Below, in pieces: positions 35,429 to 43,669 of a stretch of 64,000 nucleotides of DNA. Origin of the DNA: Alteribacillus bidgolensis (GTDB lineage: Bacteria > Bacillota > Bacilli > Bacillales > Marinococcaceae); contig NZ_KZ614149.1 of NCBI RefSeq assembly GCF_002886255.1, positions 4,027,272 to 4,091,271 on the forward strand, in the 5' to 3' direction. The position numbers and the translations under genes are program-made. Position 1 is the stretch's first letter. Every line of letters begins with the position of its first letter. Under the pieces are notes generated by a model that was given only the letters and a program-made list of their open reading frames with translations, was not told the origin of the DNA and ran no database searches.

Positions 35429-36004
35429 ATGAAACAATCAAAGATTATGGTTGTAGACGACGAACCTATTACAAGATTTGATATAAAAGAAATATTAAAA
35501 GAAAAGAATTATCAAGTAGTAGGAGAAGCTAAAAATGGTGAAGAAGCCATCAAAGAGGCCTATGAACTTGATCCTGACCTTATTCTTATGGATATAAAAA
35601 TGCCAAAGGTTGACGGTATTAAAGCTTCATCTATTATCAAAGAGTTTTCAAGTTGTTCGATTCTCCTCCTGACAGCTTATAGTGATGATGAATATATCGA
35701 CCAGGCAAAAAAGGCTGGGATTAATGCTTATGTTGTTAAGCCAGTGAATGAAAAAGAATTAAACCCTGCGGTGGAAATAGCATTACAGCAACGTGCAAAC
35801 CACTTAAAAATGCATAAAAAAATAGGAAAGTTAGAAGAGAAAATAAAAGAGCGTAAAATAATAGAAAAAGCAAAAGGGTATTTGATGGACCAACAAGGGT
35901 TTACAGAGGAAAATGCTTATCGAAACATGCAAAAGGAAAGTATGGAACATCATATTCCTCTTATAGAAATTGCAAATAGAATCTTAGCTTCACATTCCAA
36001 GTAA
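35429..36004 (+). CDS. eutV: Response regulator EutV with RNA-binding ANTAR domain
   Basis: A 191-residue antiterminator. The receiver domain (1-120) has VVDDEP, the phospho-acceptor aspartate in LILMDIKMP, the conserved T in LLLTAYS and K in YVVKPV. The ANTAR domain (about 125-190) has ERKIIEKAKGYLMDQQGFTEENAYR. It binds paired hairpins in eut leaders to prevent termination. It begins 8 bases after eutW, so they are co-transcribed. Its target here is not evident: the leader before eutA has a large terminator hairpin and repeat elements rather than a clear double hexaloop hairpin. Confidence 0.93.
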   Translation: MKQSKIMVVDDEPITRFDIKEILKEKNYQVVGEAKNGEEAIKEAYELDPDLILMDIKMPKVDGIKASSIIKEFSSCSILLLTAYSDDEYIDQAKKAGINAYVVKPVNEKELNPAVEIALQQRANHLKMHKKIGKLEEKIKERKIIEKAKGYLMDQQGFTEENAYRNMQKESMEHHIPLIEIANRILASHSK

Positions 36005-36021
36005 ATAAAACCAAAGCAATG

Positions 36022-36083
36022 GCGCTTTGAATTAACATCTACTTTTTAATAAAAGAGTAGATATTAATTCAGAGCGCTTTTTT
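36022..36083 (+). terminator. Terminator between eutV and eutA
   Basis: GCGCT..TGAATTAA..ATCTACT pairs with AGTAGAT..TTAATTCA..AGCGC, followed by TTTTTT. A long stable hairpin that could be the one EutV must overcome. Confidence 0.8.
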
Positions 36084-36089
36084 ATACTT

Positions 36090-36178
36090 TAGAATGTTTA
36101 ACTTTGTTAAAGGATCAAAGTATAAGCAAAACTACGACTTCCGCCACTGGACTCGGCGGCAAGCCGAGTTTTTCTAAT
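36090..36178 (+). repeat. Dispersed hairpin-forming repeat, copy 3
   Basis: TTTAACTTTGTTAAAGGA, CAAAGTATAAG, then AAAACTACGACTTCCGCCA and TCGGCGGCAAGCCGAGTTTTTCT. Closest in sequence to the copy at 2380-2467. Confidence 0.75.
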
Positions 36179-36214
36179 AAGGTAAGAAAGTATAAAAGTT
36201 TGGCGTTTTACATG

Positions 36215-36402
36215 TCTAGCTTCAGCGCCCAGCCGCTCGAGGTTCAATAACCTCCAGTCATAAAAGTCAAAAAACGACTTTTTGCCTGGAGAACATTGAC
36301 TTGTCGTGGGCTCCCAGGATGGGAGTCAGTTCGGCGTTGTCACAGGACGTGACGCTCTTAGCCGAACTTCCTTTTTTCAGGGCGCTTGAGCTTTTCTTAT
36401 TT
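36215..36402 (+). repeat. MITE-like element with TCTAGCTTCAGCGCCC / GGGCGCTTGAGC ends
   Basis: The ends TAGCTTCAGCGCCC and GGGCGCTTGAGCTT are inverted relative to each other, a common intergenic pattern in Bacillaceae. Inside are hairpins (AAAAGTC-AAAAAA-CGACTTTT type; CTCCC-AGGAT-GGGAG) and CACAGGACGTGAC, a string also found at 48262-48361. It lies directly upstream of the eutA ribosome binding site. Confidence 0.65.
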
Positions 36403-36419
36403 GTACCAGGAGGTGAGAA

Positions 36420-37862
36420 ATGATTGAAAATTGGATAACGAGTATCGGACTTGATGTTGGGACGAGTACAACCAAATTTATTGTTAGCCGTCTGCTTATT
36501 GAGAATCGAGGAAATTCATTTACTTTGCCAACTTGTCAGATAATGGATCGTTCTGTTATATATGCCAGCCAAATTTACAAAACTCCCTTAATAAATGAAT
36601 ACGAAATAGATATTAACCATTTATCTGACATTTTATCATTTGAGTACAAGCAGGCCGGTCTTATGTTTGAAAATGTACAAGCAGGGGCTGTCATTATAAC
36701 AGGAGAAACGGCACAGAAACAAAATGCCCAAACCATTATTAATTACTTAGCTGAGCGTGCCGGTGATTTTGTTGTAGCTACGGCAGGAGCCGATTTAGAA
36801 GGTATTCTTGCAGGGAAAGGTTCCGGAGCTAAGAAAAGGTCTGAAGAAACAGAGGGGGTAGTAGCCAATATAGACATTGGCGGAGGAACCGCAAATGCAG
36901 CGTTATTTCAAAATGGGAAAGCTATTCGGACATTAACTTTTCACGTTGGCGGCAGATTAATCCGGTTAACAGAACGGGGGGAGATTGAATATATTTCTCA
37001 TTTCATTCGCCCTTGGCTTCAATCTAACCACTTTGATTTTCAAGTAGGTCATACAGTGAGTTTCGAATTGCTGAAAGAAGTGTGTCTTTATATGAGTAAA
37101 AGCATGCTTTCATATTTTATGGGCGGCCCAAACACAAGTGCAGAGAAGTTATTGTTCTCTTCTATTTCCAGCCCTCTGCCGCAGCTTAAACAAATAATAT
37201 TTTCAGGAAATATAGGCAAAATGATTCATGAAAAAGAACCAGCCTCTTTAAAAGAGGTTGCCAAGTTTGGCGATATAGGACCAATGCTTGCATACACGTT
37301 AAACCTTATCTTAAAAGACTCGTCTCTTCTCGTAAAACTAGCAAAGGAAACATCTAGAGCCACTGTCATTGGAGCAGGAATGCAAAATACTGAACTAAGC
37401 GGAGCTACCATATTTGTAAATGAACAACTTCTTCCCCTTAAAAACATACCGATTTTGAATGTATCTATTGATAGTAAAAAGTGGGAACCTAAAGTTTTTA
37501 AAGTGGAAGTAGAAAAAGTTATGAATCAAGCAAAACAATTATTTGTGGAAACAAAAGACCCGCCATTTGCCCTTGGATTATCAGGTTTAGAATACTGCAG
37601 CTATAAAATGCTTCAATCCATTGCAGCTGATATCTGTACACCATTTAGAAAATACTTTCCATATTCAAACTGTATGGTGGTTATTTGTGAGAATGATATG
37701 GCAAAAGCACTGGGACAAGCTCTGAAAATCTATAGTCCAGAAGGTATGCAAATAATGAGCATCGACCAGGTTGATTTTACTTATGGAGATTATATTGATT
37801 TAGGCTTACCAGCTGCAGGGGAAGCCATTTCTATTACTGTAAAAACATTAGCATTTGGATAA
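36420..37862 (+). CDS. eutA: Ethanolamine ammonia-lyase reactivating factor
   Basis: A 480-residue actin/Hsp70-fold chaperone that exchanges damaged cobalamin on EutBC. ATPase motifs: SIGLDVGTSTTKFIVSRL at the N-terminus, VANIDIGGGTANAALF near 150-165, and a C-terminal VVICENDMAKALGQAL. CCAGGAGGTGAGAA is the ribosome binding site. It heads eutABC, with 14 bases to eutB. The separation from eutV by about 415 bases of hairpin and repeat DNA is longer than is usual within eut operons. Confidence 0.94.
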   Translation: MIENWITSIGLDVGTSTTKFIVSRLLIENRGNSFTLPTCQIMDRSVIYASQIYKTPLINEYEIDINHLSDILSFEYKQAGLMFENVQAGAVIITGETAQKQNAQTIINYLAERAGDFVVATAGADLEGILAGKGSGAKKRSEETEGVVANIDIGGGTANAALFQNGKAIRTLTFHVGGRLIRLTERGEIEYISHFIRPWLQSNHFDFQVGHTVSFELLKEVCLYMSKSMLSYFMGGPNTSAEKLLFSSISSPLPQLKQIIFSGNIGKMIHEKEPASLKEVAKFGDIGPMLAYTLNLILKDSSLLVKLAKETSRATVIGAGMQNTELSGATIFVNEQLLPLKNIPILNVSIDSKKWEPKVFKVEVEKVMNQAKQLFVETKDPPFALGLSGLEYCSYKMLQSIAADICTPFRKYFPYSNCMVVICENDMAKALGQALKIYSPEGMQIMSIDQVDFTYGDYIDLGLPAAGEAISITVKTLAFG

Positions 37863-37876
37863 TAGGAGAGGGTTAT

Positions 37877-39238
37877 ATGTATAAAAAGAAAACATTGCTC
37901 GGAATAACCTATGAGTTTCACAGCTTAAAAGAAATCATGGCAAAGGCAAACGAAGAAAAGTCAGGGGACGAGCTTGCCGGAATAAGCGCGGAGAACATGA
38001 AAGAAAGAATGGCTGCAAGGGTTGTATTAGCAGAAACAACTCTTTCAGACATTAGGAGTTATCCCGTTGTTGCATTAGAAAAAGATGATGTTTCAAAACT
38101 AATCGAAGAGAATGTCAATGAAGAAATCTACGGTGTTATTAAAAATTGGACGGTTGCTGATTTAAGGGAATATATCTTAGATGATAAGCATTTGAGCAAG
38201 GAGTTACTTCAAATTGGCACCGGTTTGACGAGTGAAATGATTGCAGCAGTTACTAAAATAATGTCTAATTTAGATCTCATCCAGGCGGCTTCGAAAATAA
38301 CAGTCATTACTCATTGTCAAACCAAAATCGGACAAAAAGGAGTGCTTGCCTCAAGAGCACAGCCAAATCACCCATCTGATCATTTAGCTGGGATACGCGC
38401 ATCTCTTTTTGAAGCGTTAAGTTATGGAATCGGTGATGCTGTTATTGGTATAAATCCTGTCATTGAAACAACAGATAATATTTATGCGTTGTTAAACGAG
38501 ACAAAAGATGCTATCGACCGTTTTAATATTCCGACCCAAAATTGTGTGTTATCTCATATCTCCAGTCAAATGAGAGCAATCGAAAGAGGAGCGCCGGCTG
38601 ATATGATTTTTCAAAGTCTGGCCGGTACACAAACAGGTAACGAATCATTTGGAATATCTATTTCCATGCTTGAAGAAGCTGCTTCTCTCATTTTTGAAAA
38701 AGGCACAGCAGAAGGGCCAAACCGCTGGTACTTTGAGACCGGTCAGGGGTCAGAGTTATCAGCAGATGCTCATTTTGATGTTGATCAATTAACATTGGAG
38801 TCCAGGTGCTATGGACTTGCAAAACATTTTAACCCTTTTATTGTTAATACAGTTGTTGGGTTTATTGGTCCTGAATATCTGTACGACAGTAAACAAGTTT
38901 TACGTGCAGGCCTTGAAGATCATTTTATGGGTAAAATGCATGGTCTGCCAATGGGGGTTGATGTATGCTATACGAATCATATGAGTGCCGACCAAAATGA
39001 TATGGATAATTTAAGTACATTATTAAGTAATGCAGGAGTTAATTTTGTGATAGGGGTACCAATGGCAGATGATTGTATGCTTAATTATCAGTCCTTAAGC
39101 TTCCATGATATTGCTACGCTGCGAAACGTTTTAGGAGTAAGTGCAGCTCCTGAATTTGCAGATTGGTTAGAAAAGCAAGGGTTATCTGTTTCAGGACAGT
39201 TAACGAAACAAGCCGGCGATCCATCACTTTTTCTGTAA
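37877..39238 (+). CDS. eutB: Ethanolamine ammonia-lyase, large subunit
   Basis: A 453-residue TIM-barrel subunit of the adenosylcobalamin enzyme that turns ethanolamine into acetaldehyde and ammonia. Visible: SRAQPNHPSDHLAGIRASLFE (substrate loop landmark), GDAVIGINPV, YFETGQGSELSADAHF, and MHGLPMGVDVCYTNHMSADQND near the C-terminus. Length is normal for EutB. GGAGAGGG precedes the ATG. With EutC it forms the holoenzyme. No eutS/K/L/M/N shell genes are near, so the enzyme is presumably free in the cytoplasm. Confidence 0.97.
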   Translation: MYKKKTLLGITYEFHSLKEIMAKANEEKSGDELAGISAENMKERMAARVVLAETTLSDIRSYPVVALEKDDVSKLIEENVNEEIYGVIKNWTVADLREYILDDKHLSKELLQIGTGLTSEMIAAVTKIMSNLDLIQAASKITVITHCQTKIGQKGVLASRAQPNHPSDHLAGIRASLFEALSYGIGDAVIGINPVIETTDNIYALLNETKDAIDRFNIPTQNCVLSHISSQMRAIERGAPADMIFQSLAGTQTGNESFGISISMLEEAASLIFEKGTAEGPNRWYFETGQGSELSADAHFDVDQLTLESRCYGLAKHFNPFIVNTVVGFIGPEYLYDSKQVLRAGLEDHFMGKMHGLPMGVDVCYTNHMSADQNDMDNLSTLLSNAGVNFVIGVPMADDCMLNYQSLSFHDIATLRNVLGVSAAPEFADWLEKQGLSVSGQLTKQAGDPSLFL

Positions 39239-39306
39239 TTTCATGTAAGTAAAATTTGGTCATTAAGACTCGGCGATAAGAGAGACTAAATAAGGGGGCA
39301 ATTTTG

Positions 39307-40020
39307 ATGACTGATAAAAACACTGCTAATCATCTCAAGTCGCTCAAGAAATACACTCCGGCAAGAATTGGAGTCGGAAGAACAGGGACAAGACCTCTGA
39401 CAAAGGATTTTTTATCTTTTCGTACAGATCATGCTGCAGCGGTGGATGCTGTCTATGGAGAGGTTTCTTCTAAATTGATAAAAGAATTGGACTTGTTTTC
39501 CGTTGAGACATGTTACGAAACAAAGGATCACTACTTAAAGAGGCCTGATAAAGGAAGAATACTATCAGAAGAAGCAAAAACGATAATAAAAGAAAAATGT
39601 ACTCTCAATCCACAAGTGCAAATTGTTGTTTCTGATGGGTTAAGTGCTAGTGCTATCGATGAAAATATTTTAGATGTTTACCCTGCGTTATTAGATTCTC
39701 TGTCTATGTATGGATTAAATATAGGAACACCATTCTTTGTGAAAGGTGGGAGAGTAGCGTGTATGGATGATATTGGTGAAATTTTAGCGCCTGAAGCTTT
39801 TATTCTCTTAATTGGAGAGCGTCCTGGACTTGTTTGTGCCCACTCTCTTAGTGCTTATATGTGTTATCAGCCTAAAAAAGGAATGAAAGAATCGGATCGA
39901 ATGGTTATCTCTAATATTCATCGCAGCGGCACACCGGCTATTGAAGCGGCAGCTCACATGGGTACATTAATTAGCAAAATGCTGGATCAAAAAAAGAGTG
40001 GAGTAGATCTTGTAGTATAA
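39307..40020 (+). CDS. eutC: Ethanolamine ammonia-lyase, small subunit
   Basis: A 237-residue small subunit that helps bind adenosylcobalamin. Visible: KYTPARIGVGRTGTRPLTKDFLSFR (landmark at about 16-40), RPDKGRILS, QIVVSDGLSASAID, GERPGLVCAHSLSAYMCY and SNIHRSGTPAIEAAAHM. ATG 39307 follows AAGGGGGCAATTTTG; TTG 39304 is a possible alternative. Shell-targeting N-terminal extensions seen in microcompartment-type EutC are not obvious here, in keeping with the lack of shell genes. Confidence 0.96.
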   Translation: MTDKNTANHLKSLKKYTPARIGVGRTGTRPLTKDFLSFRTDHAAAVDAVYGEVSSKLIKELDLFSVETCYETKDHYLKRPDKGRILSEEAKTIIKEKCTLNPQVQIVVSDGLSASAIDENILDVYPALLDSLSMYGLNIGTPFFVKGGRVACMDDIGEILAPEAFILLIGERPGLVCAHSLSAYMCYQPKKGMKESDRMVISNIHRSGTPAIEAAAHMGTLISKMLDQKKSGVDLVV

Positions 40021-40060
40021 AAAGTCACAGCAAATTATATTTGATAAGGAGGAAGCGTGA

Positions 40061-41326
40061 ATGGTAATGATAGGTGAAATTGTTATTTACATTATTATGG
40101 CCTGTGCAGTCATTGGCGCCATTGCATCCATTAAAAATAGTGATGAAGGATTAGGGAAGCAGTTCATGGAAGGATTGCATGCAGTTGGGCATATTTTTGT
40201 GCCGGCTGCTGGGATCATGGCTTCCATTCCTTATCTATCATGGTTTATAGATAAAGTTTTTGGACCATTCTTTGCTTCGATCGGTGCAGATCCGGCTATT
40301 GCAGCTACTTCTATACTAGCAACAGATATGGGAGGTTATCAGCTAGCTGAAGCACTAGCTGGTTCGTATGAAGGCTGGATCATGGCAATGATTGTAGGTT
40401 TTATGGCTGGTGCTACCATCGTATTTTCTGTTCCAATGGGGCTGGCAATGCTCGATAAAAGGGATCATAAGTACATGGCGCTCGGTATTATGTCTGGAAT
40501 ATTAACGATTCCAATCGGGGCTTTTATTTCTAGCGTTATTACGTTATTAACAAACTCCGAAGTTCGTGAAGTCATCTCAACTACTACGGGTTCTACATAT
40601 GAATTTGCAATAAGTTATTTAAGTATTTTTGCAAATTTATCACCTCTAATTATCTTTGTCGTTTTATTAGCTGCCGGCCTGTATTTCATGCCGGATTTGA
40701 TGATAAACGGCTTTATGTGGTTTGGCCGAATCATGGACGCAGCCATAAAACTCGTTTTAGTATTCTCTATTGTAGAAGTATTCACTGGCTTGTTTTCAAA
40801 TGTATTAGGAAGCTGGGGATTCGACCCAATTATGGCCGATACCGAAGATCAATTCAGAGCATTAGAAACAGCTGGTTATATTGGAATTATGCTTGCAGGT
40901 GCTTTTCCGATGGTTTATTTGCTTCAAAAGTATGCAGGAAACAAGCTGGAATCTATAGGAAGTAAAATCGGTTTAAGCAAAGAAGGAAGTGCAGGGCTGA
41001 TTGCCACAATTGCTAATATTTTGGCAATGTTCAAATTGGTTCGTAACATGCGGCCGAAAGATAAAGTGATAAATATTTCTTTTGCGGTATGTGCTGCCTT
41101 TTTATTAGGAGATCATTTATCTTTTACAGCTAACTTTCAACCAACGCTCATATTGCCAATTATTATTGGAAAACTAGCAGCAGGTGTGATTGGAATTGGG
41201 CTGGCTTACTGGCTATCTGTTCCAAAAGCTTTAGAATTAGAAAGAAAAGACCGGGAAGCAGGGATTATTGGTGAAAATGAATACGTAAATGTGGAAGAAA
41301 AAGAAGAGACTAAAAAAGTTGGATAA
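40061..41326 (+). CDS. eutH: Ethanolamine transporter EutH
   Basis: A 421-residue membrane protein with about 10-11 helices, of the EutH family of ethanolamine permeases. Visible: HAVGHIFVPAAGIMASIPYL, TSILATDMGGYQLAEALAG, and near the end FLLGDHLSFTANFQPTLILP. It is the last gene of the operon, with AAGGAGG upstream, and a terminator-like hairpin follows at 41349. It completes a minimal uptake-plus-cleavage module; aldehyde handling must come from elsewhere, possibly the aldehyde dehydrogenase at 12.98-14.5 kb. Confidence 0.95.
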   Translation: MVMIGEIVIYIIMACAVIGAIASIKNSDEGLGKQFMEGLHAVGHIFVPAAGIMASIPYLSWFIDKVFGPFFASIGADPAIAATSILATDMGGYQLAEALAGSYEGWIMAMIVGFMAGATIVFSVPMGLAMLDKRDHKYMALGIMSGILTIPIGAFISSVITLLTNSEVREVISTTTGSTYEFAISYLSIFANLSPLIIFVVLLAAGLYFMPDLMINGFMWFGRIMDAAIKLVLVFSIVEVFTGLFSNVLGSWGFDPIMADTEDQFRALETAGYIGIMLAGAFPMVYLLQKYAGNKLESIGSKIGLSKEGSAGLIATIANILAMFKLVRNMRPKDKVINISFAVCAAFLLGDHLSFTANFQPTLILPIIIGKLAAGVIGIGLAYWLSVPKALELERKDREAGIIGENEYVNVEEKEETKKVG

Positions 41327-41348
41327 AGAGACTGTGTGTTTTTATTCT

Positions 41349-41384
41349 AACCACCCGAGAGAATATCACGGGTGGTTTATGCTT
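41349..41384 (+). terminator. Terminator after eutH
   Basis: AACCACCCG pairs with CGGGTGGTT (9 base pairs, 11-base loop), followed by TATGCTTTT. Confidence 0.7.
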
Positions 41385-41545
41385 TTGAACGATGTAGAAG
41401 GCACAACCATCAAGATCAGTGGTGATATGCAAAGGAAAAAAGCAGTGTGGATAAGAATCGGGGGTTATGTTGAATAGGAGTTACTGCAACGACGGTGTAC
41501 CTCCATAGATAAGAATCACATTTGGGAAAAAGATAGGTTGTTCTT

Positions 41546-41959
41546 CTATTTAATTATTAAAACAGCGCAATGAGCTCTTTTAGCTACTTTATGACTTACA
41601 CTGCCTAGAACCAATTCTTGAAAACGATTTAGACCTCTGCTGCCTAACACTACTACATCAAAGTCTTTTTCATTTGCATGATTTACGATGGTTGGTCCAG
41701 GTTCTCCTCGTAAATACTCCACCTCATAGCTTATATCAGCTGTCTTTACTTTTTCTTCCGTAGGCCTAACTTTTTCTTTTCGTTTTTGTTGAGCACCAGT
41801 TGTGTTCCAGTTTTCTAATACTTCTGTTTTCGAGCTATCCACAACATATATAACATGAATGACAGACTCTGGATTGCATTTTGCAAGGTCAATCGCTTTT
41901 TCGGCAGCACGAATTGCGTGGTCAGATCCGTCTGTGGCTAATAAAATTTTTTTAAACAT
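41546..41959 (-). CDS. Universal stress protein, UspA family
   Basis: A 137-residue nucleotide-binding stress protein. The N-terminal KILLATDGSDHAIRAAEKA and the C-terminal ATP-binding loop VLGSRGLNRFQELVLGSVSHKVAKRAHCAVLIIK (landmark at about 104-137; GxxG-x9-G-S) are clear. It follows the SulP transporter gene by 15 bases on the same strand, a pairing seen often in Bacilli, and is presumably co-transcribed. The client is unknown. Confidence 0.93.
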   Translation of the reverse strand: MFKKILLATDGSDHAIRAAEKAIDLAKCNPESVIHVIYVVDSSKTEVLENWNTTGAQQKRKEKVRPTEEKVKTADISYEVEYLRGEPGPTIVNHANEKDFDVVVLGSRGLNRFQELVLGSVSHKVAKRAHCAVLIIK

Positions 41960-41974
41960 TGGTTTACCTCCATC

Positions 41975-43432
41975 CTAATGGCTGCTTAATTTATGTCGTA
42001 ATTTCTCCACTAAAAGTGCACTAGCTTCATTCAGCCCAGAAATTTCAACTATTATGCCGTTTTCTTCAAATTTGGCAATGATTTTTTCCATAGCTTCTAC
42101 GGCAGAATCATCCCAGATGTGGGCATGCGTTAGATCAATTTCCACTTCTTTAATATCTTCTTTAAAATCAAAACCAGCAATGGAATCAGTGACAGAAGCA
42201 AAGAACAATTGACCTTTAATGAAATAAGTCCTCTTTTCTTTTTTATCATCGAGCTTGCTTTCTATACTTATTTTTGAAATTTTAGAGACGAAGAAGATAG
42301 CACTTAAAAGAATACCAGCAAATACACCTTTAGAAAGATCGTGAGTCACCACGACAACAATCACGGTAACCACCATAACAATCGCATCGGTTCCAGGTAC
42401 AATAAACAATGTTCGAATTGAATTCCAGTCAAAAGTACTGATGGAGACCATAATCATTACGCCAGCTAATACTGCCATCGGAATTTGCACGACAATGTTA
42501 CCTAAAAGTATGATCAAAAGAATAAGGACAACACCGGCAGTAAGGGCAGATAACCTCCCTTTTCCCCCTGACTTTACATTAATCACGGATTGTCCAATCA
42601 TTGCACAGCCGGCCATTCCTCCAAAACATCCAGCAACAATGTTTGCAATCCCTTGTCCTCTGCTTTCTCTGTTTTTATTACTGTCTGTATCAGTCATATC
42701 ATCAACAATAGCTGCTGTGAGGAGGGATTCAAGCAGGCCAACCACTGTTAGGGCAAGAGCATAGGGAAAGATGATGGTCAGGGTTTCATAGGAAAACGGG
42801 ACTTGAGGTAAAAGAAAAACAGGTAATGTCTGCTCTAAGTTTCCCATATCACCAACAGTAAAAACATTTAACCCAGCAGCCATCGAAAAAGCAGTTACGA
42901 CGATAATGGCTGTCAATGTTGATGGAATAGCTTTAGATAGGTAAGGAAACAGATAAATAATAGCCAGTGTAACAGCAGCCAATCCCCACACTACCCAGCC
43001 TTGTCCAGTTAAATGGGGAATTTGCGATGTGAAAATAAGAATGGCTAATGCATTTACAAACCCTACCATAACGGAACGTGGAATAAATTTCATATAACGA
43101 GCGATTTTTAAATAACCAAAAACTATTTGCAAGATTCCAGTAAGTATAGTTGCAGCGAATAAATATTCGAGTCCGTGTTGTGCAACAAGGTCAATGAATA
43201 GTAAAGCCATTGCCCCCGTAGCTGCTGAAATCATTCCTGGTCTGCCGCCGACAAAAGCAATCAATACTGGGATTATAAAGGAAGCGTATAAACCAACCAT
43301 TGGGTCTACCCCGGCAATAATGGAGAACGCAATGGCTTCAGGAATTAAAGCAAGCGCAACAACAATGCCAGCTAGCATATCTCCCTTTATATTACCGAAC
43401 CAATCTGCTTTCAATGTATTCACATGAATCAT
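41975..43432 (-). CDS. SulP-family anion transporter with STAS domain
   Basis: A 485-residue transporter of sulfate, bicarbonate or similar anions. The membrane core (about 15-390) has AGIVVALALIPEAIAFSIIAGVDP, the conserved GLYASFIIP, and MVGFVNALAILIF. A C-terminal STAS domain (about 400-485) has DLTHAHIWDDSAVEAME. Bicarbonate (BicA-like) and sulfate cannot be told apart from sequence alone; a sodium-dependent bicarbonate role would fit an alkaliphile. It is first in an operon with a universal stress protein. Confidence 0.9.
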   Translation of the reverse strand: MIHVNTLKADWFGNIKGDMLAGIVVALALIPEAIAFSIIAGVDPMVGLYASFIIPVLIAFVGGRPGMISAATGAMALLFIDLVAQHGLEYLFAATILTGILQIVFGYLKIARYMKFIPRSVMVGFVNALAILIFTSQIPHLTGQGWVVWGLAAVTLAIIYLFPYLSKAIPSTLTAIIVVTAFSMAAGLNVFTVGDMGNLEQTLPVFLLPQVPFSYETLTIIFPYALALTVVGLLESLLTAAIVDDMTDTDSNKNRESRGQGIANIVAGCFGGMAGCAMIGQSVINVKSGGKGRLSALTAGVVLILLIILLGNIVVQIPMAVLAGVMIMVSISTFDWNSIRTLFIVPGTDAIVMVVTVIVVVVTHDLSKGVFAGILLSAIFFVSKISKISIESKLDDKKEKRTYFIKGQLFFASVTDSIAGFDFKEDIKEVEIDLTHAHIWDDSAVEAMEKIIAKFEENGIIVEISGLNEASALLVEKLRHKLSSH

Positions 43433-43568
43433 CCTTTATAAGAAAACATCTCTTGTTTTAGTTTCTTATAACATTTACGATTTTATTGCAGTTAAAAGGT
43501 GGAAGGTGTATGGAACATTTTCTCTAAAGCATTTAATAATCATGAAGACATAAATCAAACACAACATA

Positions 43569-43596
43569 TTGACAGCACAAAAGCGGTATGTAAAAT
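43569..43596 (+). promoter_or_regulatory. Sigma-A promoter of htpG
   Basis: Perfect -35 TTGACA (43569-43574), 16 bases, -10 TAAAAT (43591-43596). The expected start lies a few bases upstream of the CIRCE element. Confidence 0.8.
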
Positions 43597-43609
43597 AAAA
43601 GTAGGATAT

Positions 43610-43636
43610 TTAGCACTCAGATGGATAGAGTGCTAA
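43610..43636. promoter_or_regulatory. CIRCE operator (HrcA binding site) before htpG
   Basis: TTAGCACTC-N9-GAGTGCTAA, a perfect 9-9-9 CIRCE, between the promoter and the htpG ribosome binding site. It predicts HrcA repression and heat induction. In B. subtilis CIRCE is known at groE and dnaK, while htpG is regulated differently. Confidence 0.95.
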
Positions 43637-43669
43637 AAATAATTCCGTATTTTGAAAGGAGATAAGATG

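Noticed and set aside
36290..36330. The CTCCC-AGGAT-GGGAG hairpin as an ANTAR target for EutV
   Set aside because: The loop is 5 bases, not the 6-base loop with A1 and G4, there is only one hairpin, and it belongs to a repeat element.
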